A DNA stretch of 64,000 bases, taken from NCBI RefSeq assembly GCF_005937885.2, contig NZ_CP042176.1, positions 1,793,501 to 1,857,500 on the forward strand. Reading direction: 5' to 3'. Of this stretch, positions 16,760 through 25,333 are shown in pieces. The notes below the pieces were generated by a model. The model did no database searches. It saw only the letters and a program-made list of their open reading frames with translations, and was not told where the DNA came from. A program made the position numbers and the translations under genes. Source of the stretch: Bradyrhizobium sp. KBS0727. Lineage in GTDB: Bacteria > Pseudomonadota > Alphaproteobacteria > Rhizobiales > Xanthobacteraceae. Each line of letters starts with the position of its first letter. The stretch's first letter is position 1.

Positions 16760-17749
16760 GTGTCAGAACAAGGTTTACGGATCGGTACGCGCAAGAGTGC
16801 GATGGCGCTGGCGCAGACGCACGAGGTTGCCCGGCTGCTGCGCGCCGCCGATCCCGGTCTTGCCGTCGAGATCGTGAGATTCGAGACCCGCGGCGACCAG
16901 GACCAGACCAGCAAATTGCTCCGCCATGGCGGCAAGGGCGGCGCGTTCGTCGCCGAGATTCGCGAGGCCATGCGGGCCGGCGAACTGCAGGCGGCGATGC
17001 ATTCGCTGAAGGACGTTCCCGGCAACGAGGAGACGCCCGGCCTGATCATCGCGGCGACCCTGCCGCGCGATGCCGCCAATGATTCGCTGGTGCTGCGTCC
17101 CGGCCTCTCGCTGGAGAGTTTCAAGGCGTCGCGCGGCAAGGGCTTCAAGATCGGCACCAACGCGGTGCGGCGCGCGGCCTATCTGCGCCGGCTGTTTCCG
17201 GAAGCCACCGTCATCCATTACCGCGGCGCGGCCGATACCCGCGTCGCCAAGCTCGATCGCGGCGACATGCAGCGGCTGCCCGGCGGCGGCGAGGTCGGCC
17301 CGGCGGATGCGCTGGTGATGGCGCGATCGGGACTGGAGCGCATCGGGCTGACCTCGCGCATCGCGCATGATTTCTCGGTCGCTGAAATGCTGCCCGCGGT
17401 CGGCCAGGGCATCGTCGCGGTCGAATGCGTCGAGAAGGACTGGGTCACACGCGAACGGCTGGCCAGAATCGAAAATACGCCGTCGCGGCTCTGCGCCGAG
17501 GCCGAGCGTGAGGTGCTGTGGGTGTTGAACGGCCATTGCAACTCGCCGATCGCCGGCCACGCCACGCTTGACGGCGACGAGATGACGCTCACCGCCGCGG
17601 TGCTGGACGAAGCCGGCAGCCGGTTCATCGAATCATCGCGACGCGGTGCGGCGAACCGGCCCCGCGAACTCGGCCGCGCGGTCGGCCTCGATCTGCTGGA
17701 GAACGGCGCCGCCGAGATCATCGCGCGCACCCGGCCTGACGAGCATTAG
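16760..17749 (+). CDS. hemC: Hydroxymethylbilane synthase (porphobilinogen deaminase)
   Basis: The 329-residue enzyme condenses four porphobilinogen molecules to hydroxymethylbilane in haem and bacteriochlorophyll synthesis. Motifs present are GTRKSAMALAQT at the N-terminus, MHSLKDVP, NAVRRAAYLRRL, GQGIVAVE, and the dipyrromethane cofactor cysteine C260 in LNGHCNSPIAGHA. Translation starts at a GTG at 16760, eight bases after GGAG; no better ATG exists before the conserved N-terminus. It follows tRNA-Pro and is divergent from the tsaC operon. Other hem genes are not adjacent in this window. Confidence 0.96.
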   Translation: MSEQGLRIGTRKSAMALAQTHEVARLLRAADPGLAVEIVRFETRGDQDQTSKLLRHGGKGGAFVAEIREAMRAGELQAAMHSLKDVPGNEETPGLIIAATLPRDAANDSLVLRPGLSLESFKASRGKGFKIGTNAVRRAAYLRRLFPEATVIHYRGAADTRVAKLDRGDMQRLPGGGEVGPADALVMARSGLERIGLTSRIAHDFSVAEMLPAVGQGIVAVECVEKDWVTRERLARIENTPSRLCAEAEREVLWVLNGHCNSPIAGHATLDGDEMTLTAAVLDEAGSRFIESSRRGAANRPRELGRAVGLDLLENGAAEIIARTRPDEH

Positions 17750-17814
17750 CCGTCGTTGGAGCCTGCTTTCGCCGGCACATAGGTCGTGCCGCGAACCTAT
17801 CTCTGTTCCGCGCG

Positions 17815-18783
17815 CTATTGCGGCTGAATGCCGGCTTCGCGTGTCACGCGAATCCATTTCTCGATATCGGCGTGCATCAGGGCCGCGAATTCCTCCGGGC
17901 GGTTGCCGGCCGGCTCGATACCTTGCTCCGCCAGGAATTTCTCGATCTCGGGCGTCTTCAGTGCTTCGACGATGGTCTTGTTGAGCTTGTCGATGATCGG
18001 CCGCGGCGTGTTGGCCGGGGCCAGCACGCCGTTCCAACCGACAACCTCGTAGCCGTCCACTCCCGCTTCCGCGATCGTCGGAATGTCTGGTGCTGCGGCG
18101 AGGCGTTTGGCGGTGCTGACGCCGAGCGCCCGCACGGTCCCGGCCCGCACCTGTGGCAACGCGGTGATCGGCGTATCGAAGAAGGCTGCAACTTCGCCCG
18201 ACATCACCGCCTGTTGCGCCTGCGGTACGCTGCGGTAGGGGATATGCGTCATCTTCACGCCGGCCTTGCTGAGAAAAAGCTCGGTGGCGAGATGCGCCAG
18301 GCTGCCGACCCCGACGGAGGCGTAGTTGAGCGGCTGCTTGCGCGCCAGTTCGACCAGTTCCCTGACCGACTTCGCCGGCGACGTGTTCGGCACCAGCAGG
18401 ATTTCGCTGACCTTCGTCACCATGGAAATCGGCGCGAAATCCTTCTCGCTGTCGTAGGGCAGTTTGGCATAGAGCGCCGGATTGGCCGCATGGCTCGGAA
18501 ACACCATCAGCAATGTGTAGCCGTCGGGCTCGGCCTGCGCGACCGCCCGGGTCCCGATGGTGCCGCCGGCGCCGGTGCGGTTGTCGATGATGACGGGCTG
18601 ACCAAGCTGCTCGCTGATGTGCTTTCCGACCAGCCGCGCCAGAATATCGGTGATGCCGCCGGCGCCGGTCGGCACGATTATCTTGATGGTGCGCGTCGGA
18701 TATTCCTCCGCGCGCGCCATCGGCGACCATGCCAGCGCCAGACAGATGACGAAGAGTGCGCGGCATATCCCTGAGGCGCCCAT
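17815..18783 (-). CDS. Tripartite tricarboxylate transporter (Bug family) binding protein
   Basis: The 322-residue protein has a signal peptide (GICRALFVICLALAWSP, cleavage near ARAEEYP) and Bug/TctC hallmarks: IKIIVPTGAGGITDILARLV, IDNRTGAGGTIGTRAVA, DGYTLLMV and the C-terminal APANTPRPIIDKLNKTI. The start at 18783 has GGGGA upstream and gives the leader. No TctA or TctB gene is adjacent, so it is an orphan, as most Bug proteins are. It lies 70 bp downstream of the phosphonate-linked DUF1045 gene on the same strand and may be the last gene of that operon; its ligand is unknown. A second Bug protein with its own TctAB is at 56150. Confidence 0.88.
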   Translation of the reverse strand: MGASGICRALFVICLALAWSPMARAEEYPTRTIKIIVPTGAGGITDILARLVGKHISEQLGQPVIIDNRTGAGGTIGTRAVAQAEPDGYTLLMVFPSHAANPALYAKLPYDSEKDFAPISMVTKVSEILLVPNTSPAKSVRELVELARKQPLNYASVGVGSLAHLATELFLSKAGVKMTHIPYRSVPQAQQAVMSGEVAAFFDTPITALPQVRAGTVRALGVSTAKRLAAAPDIPTIAEAGVDGYEVVGWNGVLAPANTPRPIIDKLNKTIVEALKTPEIEKFLAEQGIEPAGNRPEEFAALMHADIEKWIRVTREAGIQPQ

Positions 18784-18853
18784 CCGTTGATCCCCATCCC
18801 CGTGTTCTTGTTCTTCACAGGCAGGATATCGGAGCATGGCTCGCAATGATACC

Positions 18854-19549
18854 TTAGCAGCTGGCGCGCAACGGCCAGTGGCCGATGATCCCAAAGCGCG
18901 ACGCCGCGTCGTCCTGACGGAACAGCGCGATCCGGTCGATCTCGAGCGCCGCGACACCAATCACTGCAAACCGGTTTCGCAGCATCGCCACCACGTTGTC
19001 GCGTCGTTCGGCCGGCAACCGCCCGGTCAGCGTCATGTGAAAGCGAAATTCTTCCATCACGTAAGGATAGCCCCAGCGGTCCAGATACTCGCACTGCCTC
19101 GTCGTCAGCTTTGCGGGATGGCGCCGCGCGCGATCTTCCGGCGTTAGCGGTGCGCGGAAGAAGTCGAATGCGCGGGTGCAATCGGCGGCCAGCCGCTCGA
19201 GTTCGGCGGACGGTTCGGACGGGATCACCGCGATGAAACCGCTGAGGGAATCGACGACCGGCTTGATCAGGGGAACCGGCCGGGCCGCATCGGCGAAGAG
19301 CTCGCAGGCTGCGACAAGCTGGTTTTCGGTTCGACCGGTCGCCAGCGTCAGCGGCGCCTTCAGCGTGGCGTGAAAGCCGTAGGTGCGGGGATCCCGCGTC
19401 AGCTCGCGCCAATCCGTCGGTACGCCGTCCGGAAACGGCAGTTCTTCGCTAGAATAGGCGTCGTAGCCAAGCAGCGACGCGCCAAATTGCTCGAGTTCGC
19501 TGTCGGGAGCGGCCGCGTAGTAGATTGCGTAACGTGGGTGGGTTGCCAT
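18854..19549 (-). CDS. DUF1045 protein, 2H-phosphoesterase-like, in the phosphonate locus
   Basis: The 231-residue product belongs to the DUF1045 family, which is typically found beside C-P lyase genes. Two His-x-Thr motifs, H60-A-T62 (YGFHATLKAPL) and H171-M-T173 (FRFHMTLTGRL), are arranged as in 2H phosphoesterases, enzymes that open cyclic phosphates. C-P lyase produces a ribose 1,2-cyclic phosphate which PhnP normally opens; no phnP is in this window, so this protein is a candidate for that step (inference). The start ATG at 19549 matches the conserved beginning (RYAIYYAAAPDSEL). It follows the phnM-like gene by 20 bp in one operon. Confidence 0.85.
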   Translation of the reverse strand: MATHPRYAIYYAAAPDSELEQFGASLLGYDAYSSEELPFPDGVPTDWRELTRDPRTYGFHATLKAPLTLATGRTENQLVAACELFADAARPVPLIKPVVDSLSGFIAVIPSEPSAELERLAADCTRAFDFFRAPLTPEDRARRHPAKLTTRQCEYLDRWGYPYVMEEFRFHMTLTGRLPAERRDNVVAMLRNRFAVIGVAALEIDRIALFRQDDAASRFGIIGHWPLRASC

Positions 19550-19569
19550 CGCGCCAGAATAGAGCCGTG

Positions 19570-20772
19570 TTACGCGGCCGCAACTGCCTTGCGTGCGACG
19601 GGTGCATGCACGAGACGGTTGGCCTCTGTCAGATGCACCAGACGCCCGGCGGCGATCACCGCGACGATTCGCGGCCGCAACGGCAGCGTGTCGTCGATGA
19701 GCAGTATGTCGGCGCGCGCTCCCGCCGCAAGCGTGCCGCGATCGGTCAGGCCGGCGGCACGCGCCGGTGCCGACGAGATCAGTTGCCAGGCCTCGGCCAG
19801 CGGCAACACGCCGTCGGCGGCGAGGCGAAATGCCGCCAGCAGCGGCGCCGGATAGTAATAGTCGGACGCCAGCACCGAGCACAGACCCTTGGCGATCATG
19901 TCGGAAGCTTTGGTCCAGCCGGTGTGGCTGCCGCCGCGCACGACATTGGGCGCCCCGAACACGATGAAGTCGCCTGAGGCGGCGGCCTCGCGCGCGGTTT
20001 CCTCATTGACCGGAAATTCGGCGATGCCGACACCCTGCGAACGGAACGCCTTGCGCATCTCCGGGCTCTCGTCGTCATGCGACAGCATCCGCACATTGGC
20101 GGCGCGTGCCGCCTGCGCCAGCCGGGCGATCGAGGCTGGCACGTCATCAGCGCGAGACACCACCTGCTCGACGAGGCGATCAAAAGCTTCGTCCGAGAGA
20201 CCGGTGCGTTCCACCATGCGGCTGCGCTTCTGCGGCTTGGCGAGGCTGGCGACCGTTGAATCCATATGGTCGTTGAAGGCGAGCAGGTCCACGCGGCCTT
20301 CCGCTAGCCATTCGATGATCTCGGACTCGGCATCGAGATTGTAGGTCTCCTGCCGCAAATGGAAGCGGGTGTCGGCCGCAAGCTGCGGCCGCATCGCCTC
20401 GATCGCTTCCAGCAAGCATCTCGCATTGTCGCCGCTGCGCAGGCCGGGCTCCCACGACCAGGTGGTGGCGTGATAGACGGTGGTGATGCCGTTGCTGATG
20501 GCCTGCCGGTCGCTGTCGATCAAGGCGACGTCAACCGGGAAATCGACGCCGGGGCGCGGCATCATCTGCCGCTCAAAGGCGTCGCCATGGAGGTCGACGA
20601 TTCCGGGCAAGACGAGCAGGCCATCCGCGTCGATGCCGGGCGAACTGTGCCCGTGATCCGAACCAACAGCGACAATCTCGCGGCCGGAGATTCGCAGCGA
20701 GGCGTCAACAATGTCGTAGCCGGCTTCCTGGCCGAGCAGGACCCGGCCGCCTTCGATCAACATGTCGGTCAC
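19570..20772 (-). CDS. phnM: PhnM-family amidohydrolase (second copy)
   Basis: This 400-residue amidohydrolase resembles PhnM, which releases pyrophosphate from ribose 1-methylphosphonate 5-triphosphate before C-P cleavage. It shows the N-terminal metal motif [12 protein letters not shown], a [12 protein letters not shown] segment, SHDDESPEM, the family block [14 protein letters not shown], and [16 protein letters not shown] second, diverged PhnM is encoded at 30786 in the main operon. The GTG start at 20772 overlaps the upstream stop as GTGA, which favours it; an ATG at 20763 is the alternative. The operon is acyltransferase, this gene, DUF1045. Confidence 0.88.
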   Translation of the reverse strand: MTDMLIEGGRVLLGQEAGYDIVDASLRISGREIVAVGSDHGHSSPGIDADGLLVLPGIVDLHGDAFERQMMPRPGVDFPVDVALIDSDRQAISNGITTVYHATTWSWEPGLRSGDNARCLLEAIEAMRPQLAADTRFHLRQETYNLDAESEIIEWLAEGRVDLLAFNDHMDSTVASLAKPQKRSRMVERTGLSDEAFDRLVEQVVSRADDVPASIARLAQAARAANVRMLSHDDESPEMRKAFRSQGVGIAEFPVNEETAREAAASGDFIVFGAPNVVRGGSHTGWTKASDMIAKGLCSVLASDYYYPAPLLAAFRLAADGVLPLAEAWQLISSAPARAAGLTDRGTLAAGARADILLIDDTLPLRPRIVAVIAAGRLVHLTEANRLVHAPVARKAVAAA

Positions 20773-21437
20773 GATGCGGCGCCTTGACGTCTGAGGGGTG
20801 AGCGGGCGGAAGCGGCTTCCGCCTCGTATTTTTCGAGAAAGCCCTCGACGTCGGGCTGGCGGAAGTCGGGCAGGGCACGACGCAGCGTCTCGTGGTCCCA
20901 GTCCCACCATGCAAGTTCGGCAAGCCTGCCGGCGATGCTCTCGGTAAACCGCCGCTTGATGACGCGCGCCGGATTGCCGCCGACAATGCTGTAGGCCGGG
21001 ACGTCCTTGGTCACGATCGCGCCGGCCGCGACCACAGCGCCAGTCCCGATGCTGCGGCCCGGCAGGATCACCGCGCCATGTCCGATCCAGACGTCGTGGC
21101 CGATATGAACGTGGTGCTGGCGCCGCCAGGCGAAAAACGCGGCGTCGTCGGCCTCGCCGGGAAAATAGGCGCTGGCGCGGTAGGTGAAGTGGGCCTGCGT
21201 GGCGCGGTGCATCGGGTGGTTGCCCGGGTTGATCCGCGTCATCGCCGCGATCGAGCAGAACTTTCCGATCGTGGTGTAGGTGACCTGGGCGTCGTTGACG
21301 ACATAGGAGTAGTCGTCGATCGCGACTTCGAGCAGGATGGTCCGTGCGCCGACTTCGGTATAGGCGCCGAACTTGCTCTCACGTACCGAGGCCGTGGGAT
21401 CGATCGTCGGTTCGGTGGAAAGCGTCTTGCCGGCCAT
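20769..21437 (-). CDS. Phosphonate-locus hexapeptide-repeat acyltransferase
   Basis: The 222-residue protein is a left-handed beta-helix transferase: repeats of the (I/V)GxxxxI type are seen in [57 protein letters not shown] and [14 protein letters not shown]. It matches the 'phosphonate metabolism transferase hexapeptide' family (TIGR03308) that accompanies phn genes. An acetyl- or other acyl-CoA is the usual donor; the acceptor, possibly an aminoalkylphosphonate, is unknown. The second ATG at 21437 is preferred because AAGGGA lies six bases upstream of it and abuts the first ATG at 21443. It is the promoter-proximal gene of the operon, behind a Pho box. Confidence 0.85.
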   Translation of the reverse strand: MAGKTLSTEPTIDPTASVRESKFGAYTEVGARTILLEVAIDDYSYVVNDAQVTYTTIGKFCSIAAMTRINPGNHPMHRATQAHFTYRASAYFPGEADDAAFFAWRRQHHVHIGHDVWIGHGAVILPGRSIGTGAVVAAGAIVTKDVPAYSIVGGNPARVIKRRFTESIAGRLAELAWWDWDHETLRRALPDFRQPDVEGFLEKYEAEAASARSPLRRQGAAS

Positions 21438-21518
21438 CTGCATTCCCTTCGGCAGTCCGAGGTGCGGGTAGTGCGCACCTCAGAGGTGCGGGGAGTGCGC
21501 ACGTCATCAGGTCAGTTC

Positions 21519-21547
21519 ATGACAGCGTCATGACGATTGCATGACTG
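21519..21547 (-). promoter_or_regulatory. Pho box with three 11-bp-spaced half-sites
   Basis: Read on the minus strand there are three PhoB-type half-sites each followed by a 4-bp spacer: CAGTCAT (6 of 7 matches to CTGTCAT), TCGTCAT (5 of 7) and CTGTCAT (7 of 7). The 7+4 spacing is exactly that of known Pho boxes. It lies about 80 bp upstream of the acyltransferase start, reading toward it, and predicts induction by phosphate starvation through PhoB. Confidence 0.65.
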
Positions 21548-21585
21548 ACGTTTCCGGTGTGGACGATGGTCGCACCGCAGCACCG

Positions 21586-21603
21586 ATGTCACACAACTGA
21601 AAT
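21586..21603 (+). promoter_or_regulatory. Possible Pho box upstream of phnC
   Basis: ATGTCAC, spacer ACAA, then CTGAAAT: each half matches CTGTCAT at 5 of 7 positions with the correct 4-bp spacer. It lies 88 bp before the phnC start and reads toward it, so the divergent region would carry one box per direction. Confidence 0.4.
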
Positions 21604-21690
21604 ATCCAGCCGATAGCGATGGTCCAAGACTAGGTATCAAGACCGGGTATCGAGACTGGGTATCTGGAGCCTGGGCGTTTGGAGCATTGC

Positions 21691-22506
21691 ATGCTGGTGG
21701 TTGAAGGTTTGACGTGTCGTTTCGGCACCAAAGCCGCGGTGGATAATGCGTCATTCTCAATCGCGCCCGGCAGCTTCGTCGGCGTGATCGGCCGTTCGGG
21801 CGCCGGCAAGTCGACGCTGCTGCGGATGATCAATCGTCTCGCCGAACCCTCCGAAGGCCGCATCCTGTTCGAAGGCGTCGACGTGACCGCGCTGCGGGGC
21901 AAGAACCTGCGGCAGTGGCGCGCGCGCTCGGCAATGATCTTTCAGCAATTCAACCTGGTCGGCCGGCTCGACGTGCTGACCAATGTGCTGATGGGACGGC
22001 TGGCGGATATTCCGTCATGGCGCTCGCTGACACAGGCTTGGCCGGAACAGGACAGGGCGCTGGCGATGTCGGCGCTCGAACAGTTCGACATGGCCTCGCT
22101 CGCGGCCCAGCGCACCGACCAGCTTTCCGGCGGCCAGCAACAGCGGGTCGCGATCGCCCGCGCGCTGGTCCAGGAGCCCGACATCATTCTCGCCGACGAG
22201 CCGATCGCCTCGCTCGATCCCCGCAATACGCGGATCGTGATGGACGCGCTGTTGCGCATCAACAAGCATTTCGGAATCACCGTGATCTGCAATCTGCATT
22301 CGCTCGATCTGGCGCGGACCTATTGCGACCGCCTGATCGGGATGTCTGCGGGCCGGGTAGTGTTCGACGGCGCGCCGGCCGTTCTGACCGACCTTATTGC
22401 GCGCGAACTCTACGATCTCGAGGCCAATGACGTCATGGGTGGCGCGCCGGTCGCAGCTCCCGAAGTTTCAGGCGTTCCCGCGCTCGGCACCGCCGCCGCG
22501 GCCTGA
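21691..22506 (+). CDS. phnC: Phosphonate ABC transporter ATP-binding protein
   Basis: The 271-residue ATPase has Walker A (GRSGAGKST), the Q-loop region ([20 protein letters not shown]), signature [15 protein letters not shown], Walker B ([13 protein letters not shown]) and an H-loop histidine ([10 protein letters not shown]). The ITALRGK-like and NVLMGRL segments are typical of PhnC. The ATG at 21691 follows GGAG by six bases; the frame extends a few codons upstream only through a TTG. It is the first gene of the phnCDE import operon, powering uptake of phosphonates through PhnE and PhnE2. Confidence 0.95.
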   Translation: MLVVEGLTCRFGTKAAVDNASFSIAPGSFVGVIGRSGAGKSTLLRMINRLAEPSEGRILFEGVDVTALRGKNLRQWRARSAMIFQQFNLVGRLDVLTNVLMGRLADIPSWRSLTQAWPEQDRALAMSALEQFDMASLAAQRTDQLSGGQQQRVAIARALVQEPDIILADEPIASLDPRNTRIVMDALLRINKHFGITVICNLHSLDLARTYCDRLIGMSAGRVVFDGAPAVLTDLIARELYDLEANDVMGGAPVAAPEVSGVPALGTAAAA

Positions 22507-22582
22507 GTTTCCGTTTTCTGTACAGGCGGCCGTTGCAGACCTGCACCGGCCGATAGGCGTATCCACAACAAGAGGGCATATC

Positions 22583-23518
22583 ATGATCAATCGTCGCATC
22601 GTTTTGGCCGGCGCAGCCGTGCTGGCGTTTACGGCTTCGGCTTCAGCGCAGGACTGGAAAGGCAAATATCCGGAGCTGACGTTTGCCGTCGTGCCGGCCG
22701 AAAACGCCTCCGGCGTAACCGAGCGCTGGACGCCGTTCGTCGCCTATCTGTCGAAGGAGCTCGGCGTGAAGGTCACGCTGCGCATCGCCAACGACTATGC
22801 CGCCGTGATCGAAGGCCAGCGCGCCGGCAACATCCAGATCGCAAGCTACGGCTCGGCTTCGTTCGCGCGTGCCCGCTTGACTGGCGTCAAGACCGATGCC
22901 TTCGCTAACGACATCAACGCCGACGGCTCGACCGGTTACTACTCGATGTTCTTCGTCAAGGCCTCGAGCCCCTACAAGAACCTCGACCAATTGAAGGGCA
23001 AGAACCTCGGCCTGGTCGACCCGAACTCGACCTCGGGCAACAACGTCCCGCGCTTCGAACTCGACAAGATGGGCATCTCCGATGCCGATACCTATTTCGG
23101 CAAGGTGGTCTTCACCGGCAGCCACGAGAACGCGATGCTGGCGCTGTCGCAGGGTACTGTCGATGTCGCCGCCAACCAGTGGACCAGCGACGATGATTCC
23201 ACACTGGCGCAGATGCTGACCAAGGGCATGCTGAAGAACGCCGACGGCTCGGCGATGAAGAAGGAAGATTTCCGGATCATCCACAAGTCGGCCCCGATCA
23301 TCAACGGACCCTATGCCTACAATTCGGATTTGCCGGACGACCTGAAGACCGCGATCGCCAAGGCCTTTACCGAAGCGCCGACTAAGGACAAGGCGGCGTT
23401 CGAGCGACTGTCGGACGGCCAGAAGAAGGGCTTTCATCCCGCCACCACCAAGGATTGGGATGGCACCGTCGAGCTGATCAAGTTCGTGGACAATCTGCGT
23501 AAGAAGAAAGCGTCCTGA
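22583..23518 (+). CDS. phnD: Phosphonate ABC transporter substrate-binding protein
   Basis: The 311-residue periplasmic protein starts at 22583 behind AGAGGG with a signal peptide (INRRIVLAGAAVLAFTA, cleavage near SASAQDW). The mature part fits PhnD: TFAVVPAENASGVTERWTPF, LSKELGVKVTLRIANDYAAV, QIASYGSASFARA, and LVDPNSTSGNNVPRF, the loop that holds the phosphonate group. It binds phosphonates in the periplasm and delivers them to PhnE. A strong terminator hairpin follows 20 bp after the stop, which would raise its expression over the permeases. Confidence 0.95.
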   Translation: MINRRIVLAGAAVLAFTASASAQDWKGKYPELTFAVVPAENASGVTERWTPFVAYLSKELGVKVTLRIANDYAAVIEGQRAGNIQIASYGSASFARARLTGVKTDAFANDINADGSTGYYSMFFVKASSPYKNLDQLKGKNLGLVDPNSTSGNNVPRFELDKMGISDADTYFGKVVFTGSHENAMLALSQGTVDVAANQWTSDDDSTLAQMLTKGMLKNADGSAMKKEDFRIIHKSAPIINGPYAYNSDLPDDLKTAIAKAFTEAPTKDKAAFERLSDGQKKGFHPATTKDWDGTVELIKFVDNLRKKKAS

Positions 23519-23537
23519 TCGGTCGAGCGTAACGAGG

Positions 23538-23568
23538 AAGGCCGGGTCCGCAGCGACCCGGCCTTTTT
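23538..23568 (+). terminator. Rho-independent terminator between phnD and phnE
   Basis: An 11-bp perfect stem pairs AAGGCCGGGTC (23538-23548) with GACCCGGCCTT (23555-23565) around a 6-base loop and runs into five T residues (23564-23568). It stands inside the phnCDE operon, so it probably acts as a partial terminator. Confidence 0.85.
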
Positions 23569-23600
23569 CGGTTCAGCCCCAACCCGGCACATAGCCCACG

Positions 23601-24485
23601 ATGACCTCAGCCGTATCGATCCTTCCAGAGCAGCAACTGGCTGCGCTCAACGACGCCTATCGCGCGGCGGTGGCTCGCAAGCGGCTGCGGGTAGTGCTGG
23701 CTGCGGCGGCGTTTTTCGCGGCGCTGATGGTCGCGGCCGTCGGCGCAGAGGTGAACCTGCGCACGCTGTTCACCTATTTCGGAAACTTCGCCAGCTATTT
23801 TGACCGCATCTTCACGCTGGAAGACGGCACGCGGGTGTGGACCAACGTCGGTGAGTGGTTCTGGGGCTGGCGCAAATGGCTCTGGATGCTCGGCGAGACC
23901 ATCCTGATCAGCTACGTCGGCACCCTGATGGGCGCGGTTTTGGCCTTTGCGCTGAACTTCTTCGCCGCGCAAAACACCTCGCCGGGGCCGTGGCTGCGTT
24001 TTGCCGTGCGGCGCCTGCTGGAATTCGCCCGCACCGTTCCCGGCATCGTGTTCGCCCTGATCTTCGTCATCGCCTTCGGCCTCGGCCCGATGGCCGGCGT
24101 GCTGGCGATTGCGATCCACTCGACCGGTGCGCTTGGAAAACTGTTCTCCGAGATCGTCGAAAATGCGGACATGAAACCGGTCGAAGGCGTGCGCTCGACC
24201 GGCGCGAGCTGGTTGTCCTGCATGCGTTTTGCGGTGTTGCCGCAGGTGTCGGCGGGCTATGCCAGTTATGCGCTGCTGCGCTTCGAGATCAACGTTCGCG
24301 AGGCTTCGGTGATGGGTTTTGTCGGCGCCGGCGGCATCGGGCAGGAACTCGTGGTCGCGATTCGAAAGTTCTATTATTCCGACGTCAGCGCGATCCTGGT
24401 GACCATCATCGCCACGGTCTTCATCATTGATATCGGGACGGGCTGGCTGCGCGCCCGTCTGTTCGGCAGGGATGCCCGGGCATGA
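23601..24485 (+). CDS. phnE: Phosphonate ABC transporter permease (first)
   Basis: The 294-residue membrane protein has an N-terminal segment (VVLAAAAFFAALMVAAVGA), a long periplasmic part, then a permease core with about five more helices (TILISYVGTLMGAVLAFALN, IVFALIFVIAFGLGPMAGVLA, ILVTIIATVFIIDIGTG). The EAA loop that docks on PhnC reads EGVRSTGASWLSCMRFAVLPQ. It pairs with PhnE2 to form the channel. The start at 23601 lies 32 bp after the terminator, and its stop overlaps the phnE2 start as ATGA. Confidence 0.93.
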   Translation: MTSAVSILPEQQLAALNDAYRAAVARKRLRVVLAAAAFFAALMVAAVGAEVNLRTLFTYFGNFASYFDRIFTLEDGTRVWTNVGEWFWGWRKWLWMLGETILISYVGTLMGAVLAFALNFFAAQNTSPGPWLRFAVRRLLEFARTVPGIVFALIFVIAFGLGPMAGVLAIAIHSTGALGKLFSEIVENADMKPVEGVRSTGASWLSCMRFAVLPQVSAGYASYALLRFEINVREASVMGFVGAGGIGQELVVAIRKFYYSDVSAILVTIIATVFIIDIGTGWLRARLFGRDARA

Positions 24486-25330
24486 GCCAGTTGCCGAAGC
24501 CGGACCGTGAAAAGTTGCGGGCAAAATACCCTGATGTCTTCGACCGGCCGGCTTCTTCCCGGCTGGCGATGCCGGCGATGATAGCAGGCGCTTTCGCCAT
24601 CTTCGTATTCGGGCTGGTCGATCTGGATTTTTCGCCGTCGAAACTGTTCAATGGCCTGCACCAGCTCGGCTGGATCACGCTGATGATGATCCCGCCCGAT
24701 CCCGGATCGTCGCTGCCGATCTATCTTTCCGCGCTGGGCGAAACCCTCTCGATTGCGCTGCTCGGGACGACGCTCGCCGCCATCATGGCGTTGCCGGTCA
24801 GCCTGCTGGCGGCGCGCAACATCGTGCCCTCCAATTTCATCCGCTTTCCGGTGCGCCGCTTTCTCGATTCAATTCGCGGCGTCGACACGCTGATCTGGGC
24901 GCTGGTCTGGATCAATGTCGTCGGGCTCGGTCCGTTCGCCGGCGTGCTGGCGATCGCGGTGTCGGATTTCGGCGCATTCGGCAAATTGTTTTCGGAAGCC
25001 ATCGAGGCCGCCGACCAGAAGCAGGTCGAGGGCGTCAGGGCCTCCGGCGGCAACGCGTTGCACGAGATACGCTTCGGCCTGATGCCGCAGGTGCTGCCCG
25101 TGATCGCGGGGCAGGTGCTGTATTTCATCGAGTCGAACACCCGCTCGGCCACCATCATCGGCATCGTCGGCGCCGGCGGCATCGGCTTGCAGCTCGCCGA
25201 GCAGATCCGCGTGCTGGAATGGCAGAAGGTCTCGTTCCTGATCCTGATGATCCTGGTCGCGGTGGCCGCGATCGACTGGATTTCAACCCGGCTGCGCTTT
25301 GCCATCATCGGCCGGCGCGCGGTGGCGTAA
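24482..25330 (+). CDS. phnE: Phosphonate ABC transporter permease (second)
   Basis: The 282-residue protein is a PhnE paralogue of the gene before it. It has several hydrophobic helices (MIAGAFAIFVFGLVDL, TLSIALLGTTLAAIMALPV, FLILMILVAVAAIDWI) and an EAA loop (EGVRASGGNALHEIRFGLMPQ). PhnE pairs from one operon form a heterodimeric permease in many Rhizobiales. The ATG overlaps the preceding stop by four bases, so synthesis of the two subunits is probably coupled. The gene ends 3 bp before the convergent phnF. Confidence 0.93.
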   Translation: MSQLPKPDREKLRAKYPDVFDRPASSRLAMPAMIAGAFAIFVFGLVDLDFSPSKLFNGLHQLGWITLMMIPPDPGSSLPIYLSALGETLSIALLGTTLAAIMALPVSLLAARNIVPSNFIRFPVRRFLDSIRGVDTLIWALVWINVVGLGPFAGVLAIAVSDFGAFGKLFSEAIEAADQKQVEGVRASGGNALHEIRFGLMPQVLPVIAGQVLYFIESNTRSATIIGIVGAGGIGLQLAEQIRVLEWQKVSFLILMILVAVAAIDWISTRLRFAIIGRRAVA

Positions 25331-25333
25331 GCC

